Source: UBA9160 sp035489755
Lineage (GTDB): Bacteria; Myxococcota_A; UBA9160
NCBI GenBank assembly: GCA_035489755.1
Contig: DATGZK010000048.1
Location: forward strand, 62,001 to 126,000
Length of the DNA: 64,000 bases
Direction of reading: 5' to 3'
Shown here: positions 8,470-16,301 of the stretch, in pieces
Layout: every line of letters starts with the position of its first letter
Numbering within the stretch: the stretch's first letter is position 1
Translations under genes and position numbers: made by a program
The notes under the pieces: generated by a model
Told to the model about the DNA's origin: nothing
The model's input: only the letters and a program-made list of their open reading frames with translations
Database searches by the model: none

Positions 8470-9431
8470 CGCGGCCTCTCTCGTCTAAAGGAGGCCGGCG
8501 CTGCTTCGGGTCCAGCCGTCCTTTCAACGCGGGCGATCGCCTCGGCCGCCACGCCATGGAGCGGGTCATGAACAATGTCTCCGGGTGCTGGTCGGCGATA
8601 GACCATCTCATGTCGGAGATGCCGCAGCTCGAATGCGCTCGAAAGATTGATCAGCGACTCCGAGTGTCCGAGCAGAAGATATCCTGCGGGCCGCAGCTTC
8701 TCGTAGAAGGTTTGGATCACGCTCCGCTTGGTCTCTCCGTCGAAATAGATGATCACGTTTCGGCACAAGATCACGTCCATCTGGTTGAGGAGAGCGATGC
8801 GGGAGCGATCAAAGAGGTTCAGATGGATGAAGTCGACGTGGGTCTTGACGGCATCGCTGATCCGCCAGAGCCCCTCTTTTTCCGTGAAGTACTTGCGCCG
8901 CATGCTGGTGTCCATCTCGCGGAACGATGCCTCGCGGTAGACACCCCGACGGGCTTTCAGAAGCGCCGGCCGAGAGATATCGGAGGCATACACACGCAGG
9001 TCTCGGCCCGGCTCGAGCCCCATCTCGAGTGCCAGCATCACGATCGAATAGGGCTCCTCGCCGCTCGAGCAGCCGGCAGACCAGATATTGAGGGGTCCTC
9101 CCCCTTGGTCGCGGCGGCGCAATCCGAGTTCCGGCAGGATCTCCTCCATCAAGGCCCGGAGCTGGGCTCGCTCACGCAGAAAATAGGTCTCATTGGTCGT
9201 GAGCTCGTCCACAAGCCTCGCGAGCTCCGGGTCCACGGAGGTGTCGTTGCGCAGTCGGTAGTGGTAGGCCGCGAAGCTCGGAATCTCGAGGTCGTGCATT
9301 CGCCGGCCGATGCGCTTCTCGAGCAAGTAGCGCGACTCGCTGGCAAAATGCAGGCCGCAATGGGATCGGACGAGTTCGCTGAACATGCGGAACTCCGCTT
9401 CCGTCATCGCGAGATCGCGCGCGCTCGCCAT
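8466..9431 (-). CDS. cheR: chemotaxis receptor methyltransferase
   Basis: A protein of about 321 residues. The N-terminal helical domain (MTEAEFRMFSELVRSHCGL) is followed by a SAM-binding domain with LNIWSAGCSSGEEPYSIVM, the CheR motif I. Further on are VYASDIS, ILCRNVIIYFD and LLLGHSESL, all family signatures. It adds methyl groups to glutamates of methyl-accepting proteins. ATG at 9431 has GAGG 10 nt upstream; a TTG at 9440 overlapping the HEAT-protein stop is the alternative. It carries no TPR tail. With cheB it provides full methylation-based adaptation for the receptor encoded at 12672-15257. Confidence 0.95.
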   Translation of the reverse strand: MASARDLAMTEAEFRMFSELVRSHCGLHFASESRYLLEKRIGRRMHDLEIPSFAAYHYRLRNDTSVDPELARLVDELTTNETYFLRERAQLRALMEEILPELGLRRRDQGGGPLNIWSAGCSSGEEPYSIVMLALEMGLEPGRDLRVYASDISRPALLKARRGVYREASFREMDTSMRRKYFTEKEGLWRISDAVKTHVDFIHLNLFDRSRIALLNQMDVILCRNVIIYFDGETKRSVIQTFYEKLRPAGYLLLGHSESLINLSSAFELRHLRHEMVYRRPAPGDIVHDPLHGVAAEAIARVERTAGPEAAPASFRRERPR

Positions 9432-9436
9432 GCGGC

Positions 9437-11533
9437 TCAAGCCTCAAGCCGGCCCAGCGCGCGCAAAATTGCGTCGCGCACGAAGTCGTCTTGCTCGATC
9501 TCGAGCCGGCGCAAGATCGATGGCACGGCCTTCACTACCCCGCGATCGGCCAACCCCTGAATCACTTCGGTTCGCACCGACCAGTGGTCGTGCGAGAGGA
9601 GGGGCAGCAAGGCCTCGAGATCCTGCGGTCCTCCGTGCTGCGTGACACAGCCCACCGCCGCTTGGACGAGCTCGGTTTCGCTGCGCGACAGAAGCTGTCG
9701 CGCGACACGAACGGCGGGCGCTCCCCCGATCATGCGGAGCGCTTCAACCGCTGCCATCGCGACCGGAGCTTCATCCGCGCTCGCGCGCTCGAGGAGCGCA
9801 AGCACCGTCGGGTCCGGCCCGCCCACGCGTTTCGCGTGCGCCCCGAGCGCCCGGAGCGCCGCGGCCCGCACCCAGGGATCCCGGTCCTCCGCCAGGCGTG
9901 CGAGGTCCTCTCGCGCCCGCGGGCTCGAGGATGCGCCCAGTGCGTTGGCAGCGGCTACACGCACCAGCGGACTCTCATCCGCAAGCGCCAAGCGAACGGG
10001 CTCGGGCGCCTCGCCCGGTTCGAGCCGCGCGAGCGCCTCGACCGCGGCCCGCCGCACACGGTCACTCTCGTCCTTGAGCAGGAAGGTGACGAGCTGGACG
10101 TCTTGAGGACGCCCGATCCGACCGAGCACCGTCGCAATCGCTAGTCGCACCGACTCCGCAGCGCCTTCGAGTCTTGCACCAAGCAGCGCCACGGCCTGAT
10201 CCGCGACGTCGGAATGGAGCCGTCCCTGAGGCTGCGCGAGCGCCACGAGCGCGGAGATCAGCACCGCAATCTCATCTTCGCCCTCGGCGGCATCCTCGGC
10301 GGCCGTGACGCCGAGCCGCCGCACGAGTGCGGGAAGCGCGGCCGCCCCCCCGCGCCTGCCGAGCGAGGTCGCAGCAGCGCTGCGGATCGCCGGCTCTGGA
10401 TCATCGAGCGCCGCTGCGAGGCGGGCGGCGCCGCAGGGGCCGTGCGTGCGCCCGAGCAGAATGCAGGCGAGCCGTCGCGATTCCGCGTCTAGCATCGTGA
10501 AGCGCGCATCGAGCTCGCCTTCGACCGCCTCACCGAGTGCCTCAAGACTCGCCAGCGCAACCTCGGCGAGGGCCTCGTCGCGGCCCGCCTCGACGAGGGG
10601 GATCACCGTCGCGGGCAGCCTGAGCAGCCCGAGCAGTTGGACGAGGACGAGACGGGTGGCGAGATCGGCACTGCGCAGGCGCTCGACTGCGTCGGCCACG
10701 AGCGTCTGACTCGCGAGGGCCGCTTCACGCACCCGCTCTGCCAGGCGATCCGCGGCGCTGCCGTCGACCCGGCCGAGGCGGCGCAAGAGAGCGGCCATGG
10801 CGGCCTCGCGCACGCTGCGCGAGCCAGCCGCCAGGCCCTTCAGAAGGTGTTCGACCGCCTCCCCGTCGTCCGACGCGCCAACGCCAAGCACTCCGAACGC
10901 GACCGGCTTGAGCCAGGGGTCATCGATTGCGGGGCCGAGATCACGGGCGCGAAGAGGCGCCTCTCGGCGAGCCAGTGCCCGCAGGGCCGAGAACCGCACA
11001 AGCCGCTCCTCGCTTGGGCGCACCGCGGAGGCAAGCAAAGCCCGCATCGCCTCACTACCGCCCGTTGCCCCAAGCGCGTCCGCGGCGGCGGCTCGCACGT
11101 TCGCGTCGGGATCGCTCAGCAGCTCCCGCAGGCGTGGCTCGGCGCGCTCGTCGCCAATACCCGCCAGCGTGTCCACGGCGAGCTTGCGCACATCGACGTC
11201 GGCACTCGCGCTCGCCTCGAGCAGCGCGGGGACGACGCGCGCACCGCAGCGCACGAGCGCCTCCACCGCGGAGTTGCGGCGGCCGGGGTTCTCTCCGTCG
11301 GCGAGCGCCTCGATCAGCGAGCGAGCCGCGAGCCAGGCGTCGGGCGCATTCACCAGGCGATCGACTGCAGCCTTCCGCACGCGCCAACTCGAATCACCGA
11401 GGCAGGTGACAAGGCGCGGCAACGCCTCCGTGGCGGGGAGCGTCCCAAGGCTCTCGACGGCGAGGCGCCGGAGCTCCTCGTCGGCGCTCGCAAGGCCGAG
11501 CTCGATGCTTTCGCGCTCGCGCGCGTCCAACAC
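9437..11533 (-). CDS. HEAT-repeat protein of the chemosensory cluster
   Basis: A 698-residue protein built almost entirely of HEAT/PBS-lyase-like helical repeats of about 31 residues, e.g. LVRVAAANALG, WVRAAALRALG, RVRRAAVEALARL and SVRTEVIQGLADRG. Such solenoids bind proteins; no catalytic motif is visible. GTG at 11533 is chosen over the GTG at 11542 because a perfect GAGGTGA (11539-11545) lies 5 nt before it. It sits between the zinc-ribbon/receiver hybrid and cheR, with tight spacing on both sides. That position suggests a scaffold or adaptor of this signalling array. HEAT-repeat proteins occur in some deltaproteobacterial Che clusters, but I know of no described mechanism. Confidence 0.88.
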   Translation of the reverse strand: MLDARERESIELGLASADEELRRLAVESLGTLPATEALPRLVTCLGDSSWRVRKAAVDRLVNAPDAWLAARSLIEALADGENPGRRNSAVEALVRCGARVVPALLEASASADVDVRKLAVDTLAGIGDERAEPRLRELLSDPDANVRAAAADALGATGGSEAMRALLASAVRPSEERLVRFSALRALARREAPLRARDLGPAIDDPWLKPVAFGVLGVGASDDGEAVEHLLKGLAAGSRSVREAAMAALLRRLGRVDGSAADRLAERVREAALASQTLVADAVERLRSADLATRLVLVQLLGLLRLPATVIPLVEAGRDEALAEVALASLEALGEAVEGELDARFTMLDAESRRLACILLGRTHGPCGAARLAAALDDPEPAIRSAAATSLGRRGGAAALPALVRRLGVTAAEDAAEGEDEIAVLISALVALAQPQGRLHSDVADQAVALLGARLEGAAESVRLAIATVLGRIGRPQDVQLVTFLLKDESDRVRRAAVEALARLEPGEAPEPVRLALADESPLVRVAAANALGASSSPRAREDLARLAEDRDPWVRAAALRALGAHAKRVGGPDPTVLALLERASADEAPVAMAAVEALRMIGGAPAVRVARQLLSRSETELVQAAVGCVTQHGGPQDLEALLPLLSHDHWSVRTEVIQGLADRGVVKAVPSILRRLEIEQDDFVRDAILRALGRLEA

Positions 11534-11538
11534 TGAAA

Positions 11539-12630
11539 TCACCTCATGCCACGCGTACGGCCGACACGCACGAGTTCTTCCGCGAGGTGGTCGCGCTCCT
11601 CGCGCACGCGCGCGTCGATCCGTTGCCGAAATAGCGCCCGGCCCTCCTCGAGGTCGGGATCCAGCATCTCGACGACCTGCCCGGCTGCGACGGCTCGAGC
11701 AAACTTCTCCTGGTTGTACAGAATCACGTCGGACACGATGATGCGCGCGAGCCGCTCGGCCTTTGCGCGCTCCTCTGCGAGGCCGTCGTTGACGGGCGCA
11801 GCAGCGGGCGCGGCGAGCGGGGCCGTACGCGCAGCGCTAGGGGACGAAGCGCTCCGCAAGGAGCGCGGCATCGAGGCCGTGGCCGGTGTCGGTCCCGGAA
11901 CGATCGGCGGAGCTGCGGGCGCGGAGCGCGCCTCGAAGGAGACCGGCGCTTCGGAAAACTCCCGTGCCGAATCGAGCCCCATCGGCACGTCCTCCGGGTC
12001 GAGATCTCGCGCCGCAGGGCGCGTCGGAACGGCGCTACGAGCCGGTGCTGCGGGCGCGGCCCCGCCCACCGGGAGGCCGAAGTCACGCAGGACGGTGACA
12101 AGACCGTGGGGGACGTCCGGGCGCTCGAGATATGTGTCGGCGCCATACAGCTCGTGCGGTGAGCGGCGATAGCGCTCCCGGTGGTGGATGGCGCCGATCA
12201 GAACGACGTGGATTTCGCGCAACTCCGCATTTCGCTTCATCAGTTCGCAGATCTGGAAGCCGAACATCTTGGGCAACGCAGCATCGAGAATCACGGCGCG
12301 AGGAAGATTGCGCTGGATCGCGAGGATCGCTTCAACGCCATCGTGTGCGAGCAGCGGATGGAGGCCCCAGCCCGCCACAGCGGCCGCCGTCACCTTCCCC
12401 TCTTCCGCATCACTGTCGGCAATCAACACGAGTCGCGAGCGGTCGGGGGGCTGGGGCATCGGCGTAGGCTGCGCTTCCACCTGCGGCTCGACGAGGGGCG
12501 CGACAGCACCTGGGGGACGCACCCGGAAGACCGCCTGGCAGCGGGTGCAGCGCAGCCGCACCCCTTCGGCCGTCAGCCGCTCGTTCTCAACGCGATAGCG
12601 CGTGCTGCACTTCGGACAGGCCGCGATCAT
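11539..12630 (-). CDS. MJ0042-type zinc ribbon fused to atypical receiver
   Basis: A 363-residue protein. Residues 1-38 are an MJ0042-family zinc ribbon (CPKCSTRYRV ... RLRCTRCQAVFRV). Residues 65-185 are a receiver-like domain with the acidic pair (IADSDAEEG) and a phosphoacceptor Asp in VILDAALPKMFG, but the conserved Lys is replaced by Glu (TYLERPDVP). An Ala/Pro-rich linker follows. The C-terminal 75-residue helical domain (IIVSDVILYNQEKF) is a module I recall from many deltaproteobacterial regulators. ATG at 12630 follows GAGGGAG at good spacing; a TTG at 12636 lies too close to it. It probably acts as a phosphorylation-dependent or pseudo-receiver adaptor. It lies between the receptor and the HEAT protein genes. 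Confidence 0.85.
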   Translation of the reverse strand: MIAACPKCSTRYRVENERLTAEGVRLRCTRCQAVFRVRPPGAVAPLVEPQVEAQPTPMPQPPDRSRLVLIADSDAEEGKVTAAAVAGWGLHPLLAHDGVEAILAIQRNLPRAVILDAALPKMFGFQICELMKRNAELREIHVVLIGAIHHRERYRRSPHELYGADTYLERPDVPHGLVTVLRDFGLPVGGAAPAAPARSAVPTRPAARDLDPEDVPMGLDSAREFSEAPVSFEARSAPAAPPIVPGPTPATASMPRSLRSASSPSAARTAPLAAPAAAPVNDGLAEERAKAERLARIIVSDVILYNQEKFARAVAAGQVVEMLDPDLEEGRALFRQRIDARVREERDHLAEELVRVGRTRGMR

Positions 12631-12671
12631 AGACAACTCCCTCGCCTTGCAGGGCGCACAGCAGCGCGCCG

Positions 12672-15257
12672 CTAGATGCGGAAGCGCTGCACGTCACCGC
12701 GCAGTGTCTCCGCCTGCTTCAACAAACCGCGCATGGCTTCGCCCATGCGCCGCGACGATTCTTCATTCGAACGAGTCCGCTCGTAGACGCGTTCGAGCTG
12801 CTCCGCAGCCTGGCGACACGCCGCCGACTGTTCCTGAAGGGAGCGATTGATCTGGTCTACCGCCTCACGCACACTCTCCACGCTCTCACGGATGCGACCG
12901 GAGCCACGAGCCTGTTCCTCGGTGGTGCCCCGCACTTGCGTAGCGACTTCGCGCATCGCGACGGAGTTGCGCAGTACCACCTCGTTGCCGCGCTCCTGTT
13001 CGCGCCCCGCCGCACGAATCTGCTCGACTCCGCCCCGTACCCGCTCCATCAGCTCGACCACATGGGTTGCGGCCTTCGACTGCTCCTTCACGGCCGATAC
13101 GATGCCGGCAATCCGCAGTCCGCTCTCACGGGCCGCCGCGGTGATCTCTTCAAGCGAAACACCCGCCTCCGCCGACAGATCAACTCCGCTCTGAACGCTT
13201 TGCGAACCGCGCTCGACCGCGCCGATCGCATTCGTGCTCTCCCCCTGAACGGCGTGGATCAGACCTCCGATCTCCTTCGTGCTCGAAAGGACGCGGTCTG
13301 CGAGGTCCTTGATCTGATCGGCCACGACGGAGAACGCGCGGCCTTGGTCGCCCGCTTGCGCCGCGATAATCGCTGCATTGAGGGCCAAGAGATTGGTCTC
13401 GTCCGCCACGTCGTCGATCACGCCCACGATGGCGCCAATCTCCTTCGCGCGCTCTGCGAGGCTGCGAATGACTCGCTCGGCTGTCTCGGTGGCTTCGCGG
13501 ATTGCGGCCATCCCGTCGATCGTCTGGCGGACCCTCTCCCGCCCACTTTCCGAACTTGCGACCACGCGACTGGACAGTCGAGCGGTCTCGGCCGCGTTCG
13601 CGTCGACCTCGCGCAGGGAGCTCGCCATCTCCTCCATGCTGCTCGAGGTTTCCGCCGCCGCCTGAGCCAGGCCCTCGGCGTTTTGGGCGACCTGCCGCAC
13701 GCTGCGGATCATCTGCTCGATCGAAGTCGAAACCTCATCCACCTTCTGAGAGAGCACCGATGCGGTGCCGTTTAGCTCTTCGCCCACGGCACCGAGCTCG
13801 AGGATCGAGCTCGAAGACTCTTCGACGGACACGTTGAGCGCGCCGGCGGATTCGGCGATGCCCGTCACCTGGACGTTGATGCTCTCCATGGAAACGGTGG
13901 CTTGCTGGATTCCGCGCACCTGATCCACGGTGACCCCGGCCAGGCTTTCGGTCACGGAGGCGATTTCGCCGGCGGCCGCCTCTACGCGGTCGGCCGCGCC
14001 GGCGACCCTGCCGATCGTGTCGCGCAGGCCGATTACCATACGCTCGAAGGCGCGCGCCAGCTGGCCAAGCTCGTCCTCGGAGTCGAAGACGTGCGCCGAC
14101 GTGAGATCGCCTGAGGCGATCTTCTCGGCCGCTCCGCGCAGCGCGTTCACAGCCCCATCGACGTCGCGCCCCACGAGCCAAGCCACACTGAGCGCAACCA
14201 GCGTTGCAAACACGACGAGGACGCAATAGACGACGTTCAGGTCCGCGAGGTCGCCGTGCAGGTCGTCGCGATTTGCCGCGAGCACGAGCACACGTCCATC
14301 GTTCGGGATGCGCTGCCAAGCGAAGAGGTGATTGGAGTCGAAGCTCGTACTCGATCCCGCATCGGAGCTGGCTTCGCGAATTGAGCGAAGCTCGCCCGGC
14401 GAGAGTGCGTGCGGCGTACCTTGGAGAAGGGCTTCCGCCTTCTCGTCGAACACGAGAAGATCGGACCCGAAGCCAAGACGCGCGGCCTCACGTCGGGCGC
14501 TCTCGATCGCGATCATCCGCTCGCCACTCGGCGCCGAAACGACGCCTTGGAGGAGCGCCGTCTGTGCGCGGCTGGCGAAGGCTTCGATGGGACGCTGGGC
14601 GCGCGTACTGGCAAGGAAGATTGCGAAGAGCAACGTCACGAGGGTCACACCCGTCACTGCAAAACGGAGTTTGCGACCGAGCTTCACGGTCGTGACAAGT
14701 GTTTCCCGCTCCTGCGGATCTGGAATCTGGGTTGCAAGTGCTTCGCGGATCGGTTCGAAGCGGCGCCGCATGAGGTAGTAGAGGAAGATCAGCTGAACCA
14801 ACCCGCCCGAGCCTGCCGCGGCGATCATCACCGCGCCCGAGAAGAGCCGGAAATCCTCGTTGCATACCCGCATCGCAACGGCAACGATGGCGCCACCGCT
14901 CAGCCACCACGCCATGCCCGCCGCGACGATTTGGCGCGGCAGGTCCACGATACCCACGAACGCGTGACGTACGTCCTCGGGTGACGCAAGACCTTCTCGG
15001 AGCCGCTCGAGCCCTCTGACGATCCGTGCGTCCTGCTGGCGGTTCACGACGTTCACTGCAATGGCGAGGATCACGAACAGAATACCGACGATCCATCGAA
15101 AACTGGACCACTGATCCGCCGGCAGCCGCAGAAGCGCCATCAGGTAGCCGCTCATGAGCACCACCGCGAGGAGCGAGGCCGGCATCGTGAGCGCCATGAC
15201 GCTCCGTCGGAACTGTGCGCCGGTGGGCAGATTCTGAATTTGCGGCCTCTCGCTCAC
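12672..15257 (-). CDS. methyl-accepting chemotaxis protein with multi-TM sensor region
   Basis: An 861-residue receptor. About six hydrophobic helices can be seen: four in the first 180 residues, then one near 200 and one near 345. An extracytoplasmic segment of about 120 residues lies between the last two. A HAMP domain follows (GAVNALRGAAEKIASGDLT). The long signalling coiled coil has its hairpin tip at TNLLALNAAIIAAQAGDQG and RAFSVVADQIKDLADR. Most MCPs have two TM helices, so this topology is unusual. The tip has Ile and Gln where enteric receptors have Glu and Arg; I recall similar tips in deltaproteobacterial MCPs. GTG at 15257 overlaps the stop of cheW by 4 nt. It is the only receptor gene in the window and is probably the dedicated input of this kinase. 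Confidence 0.93.
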   Translation of the reverse strand: MSERPQIQNLPTGAQFRRSVMALTMPASLLAVVLMSGYLMALLRLPADQWSSFRWIVGILFVILAIAVNVVNRQQDARIVRGLERLREGLASPEDVRHAFVGIVDLPRQIVAAGMAWWLSGGAIVAVAMRVCNEDFRLFSGAVMIAAAGSGGLVQLIFLYYLMRRRFEPIREALATQIPDPQERETLVTTVKLGRKLRFAVTGVTLVTLLFAIFLASTRAQRPIEAFASRAQTALLQGVVSAPSGERMIAIESARREAARLGFGSDLLVFDEKAEALLQGTPHALSPGELRSIREASSDAGSSTSFDSNHLFAWQRIPNDGRVLVLAANRDDLHGDLADLNVVYCVLVVFATLVALSVAWLVGRDVDGAVNALRGAAEKIASGDLTSAHVFDSEDELGQLARAFERMVIGLRDTIGRVAGAADRVEAAAGEIASVTESLAGVTVDQVRGIQQATVSMESINVQVTGIAESAGALNVSVEESSSSILELGAVGEELNGTASVLSQKVDEVSTSIEQMIRSVRQVAQNAEGLAQAAAETSSSMEEMASSLREVDANAAETARLSSRVVASSESGRERVRQTIDGMAAIREATETAERVIRSLAERAKEIGAIVGVIDDVADETNLLALNAAIIAAQAGDQGRAFSVVADQIKDLADRVLSSTKEIGGLIHAVQGESTNAIGAVERGSQSVQSGVDLSAEAGVSLEEITAAARESGLRIAGIVSAVKEQSKAATHVVELMERVRGGVEQIRAAGREQERGNEVVLRNSVAMREVATQVRGTTEEQARGSGRIRESVESVREAVDQINRSLQEQSAACRQAAEQLERVYERTRSNEESSRRMGEAMRGLLKQAETLRGDVQRFRI

Positions 15258-15760
15258 GCAGCGTTCCCCACGGCCGGCGCTGGCAGCGCCGAGCGATAGA
15301 TGTTTTCGAGAAGGTGGTCCAGCGAGATCACCAGCACAGGCGACGCTCCAGGCCGCCGAACCACCGCACGCACTGCATCGTAGCCGGCCTGCATGGCCAA
15401 CTGCGGCGGCGGTTCAACCGTCTGACTCTCGAGGCTCAAAACGTCGATCGCAGCACCGACGCGCAGTCCAAGCACAAGCCCATCCACCTCGAGCACCACG
15501 ATGCGCGCTCGCGTGGTGCGCTCGATGGCCGCCCCCCCCAGCGCCCGTCCCAAGTCCACGACGGGAATCACCCTCTCGCGCATGTCGATCACGCCCTCAA
15601 TCAGCGCGGGCGCCTGGGGAAGCGGCGTCACCTCCTGCCATCGCACAATCTCGCGGATTTGGAGCACGTCGATTGCCAACACGTTCCCATTGACCTCAAA
15701 GCACGCGAGGTCACCCTGTCGCACGCCCGCGTTTGCAGTCTGTTCAGAGCTCGTCACCAA
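15254..15760 (-). CDS. cheW: CheW coupling protein (second copy)
   Basis: A 168-residue CheW-domain protein (ACFEVNGNVLAIDVLQIREIVRW, VIDMRERVIPVVDLGRALGG). CheW bridges receptors and CheA in the array. It overlaps the upstream cheW by 17 nt, using TTG at 15760 or GTG at 15757, and its stop overlaps the receptor start. Sequence identity to the other copy looks low, so the two are not a recent duplication. Two coupling proteins next to one receptor and one kinase suggest either a mixed array or one copy acting as a CheV-like modulator without a receiver. Confidence 0.92.
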   Translation of the reverse strand: MVTSSEQTANAGVRQGDLACFEVNGNVLAIDVLQIREIVRWQEVTPLPQAPALIEGVIDMRERVIPVVDLGRALGGAAIERTTRARIVVLEVDGLVLGLRVGAAIDVLSLESQTVEPPPQLAMQAGYDAVRAVVRRPGASPVLVISLDHLLENIYRSALPAPAVGNAA

Positions 15761-16301
15761 GTTCCAGCACCCGTTCGAAATCGAGGACAGAAATGAACTG
15801 ATCGCCCCGGACGCAGAGCGCCCCGACGCGCCCGGATTCCCCCTGCCCGTCGGATCGGATCGCCTCTTCGGTCACGCGCAGGACGTCGGTGACGGCGTCC
15901 ACCAAGAGGCCGCTCATTTTGCCGTCGTCCCCGTGCAATACGATGATGCGGCTCGTGCGCGTTGGCTCCGTCGGCGTGAGCCCGAGCCGCAGCCGCAAAT
16001 CCACGACCTCAACGATCTCGCCGCGCAACGAGATCACCCCGCGCAGCGCCGCAGGTACGCGCGGAATCGGTGTCACCGGGCGCATGCGAACGATCTCGCG
16101 AACACGTTCCACAGGCACCGCGTAGGGATCTCCCGCCAACTGAAAGGTCAGGAACTCACGCAAGAGCGTGGCATCGTCGCGGGTCTGCGGGCCGTGGGCG
16201 GCGGCCCGTGCGAGCCGTTCCCAGTCGAGACCCCGGGCCGCTGCCTCCTTCGGATCGGGGGCTGCGGGGTCGAGTTCAACGCCCTGGGCGTCTGAGCTCA
16301 T
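15744..16301 (-). CDS. cheW: CheW coupling protein (first copy)
   Basis: A 185-residue protein with a 50-residue non-homologous leader rich in Asp and Ala, then a CheW domain (FLTFQLAGDPYAVPVERVREIV, RVPAALRGVISLRGEIVEVVDLRLRLG). ATG at 16301 overlaps the cheA stop (ATGA). The VISLRGEIVEVVDLR segment is the canonical CheW beta region contacting the P5 domain of CheA. Its position directly after cheA makes it the likely main coupling protein of this kinase. Confidence 0.93.
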   Translation of the reverse strand: MSSDAQGVELDPAAPDPKEAAARGLDWERLARAAAHGPQTRDDATLLREFLTFQLAGDPYAVPVERVREIVRMRPVTPIPRVPAALRGVISLRGEIVEVVDLRLRLGLTPTEPTRTSRIIVLHGDDGKMSGLLVDAVTDVLRVTEEAIRSDGQGESGRVGALCVRGDQFISVLDFERVLELGDEL

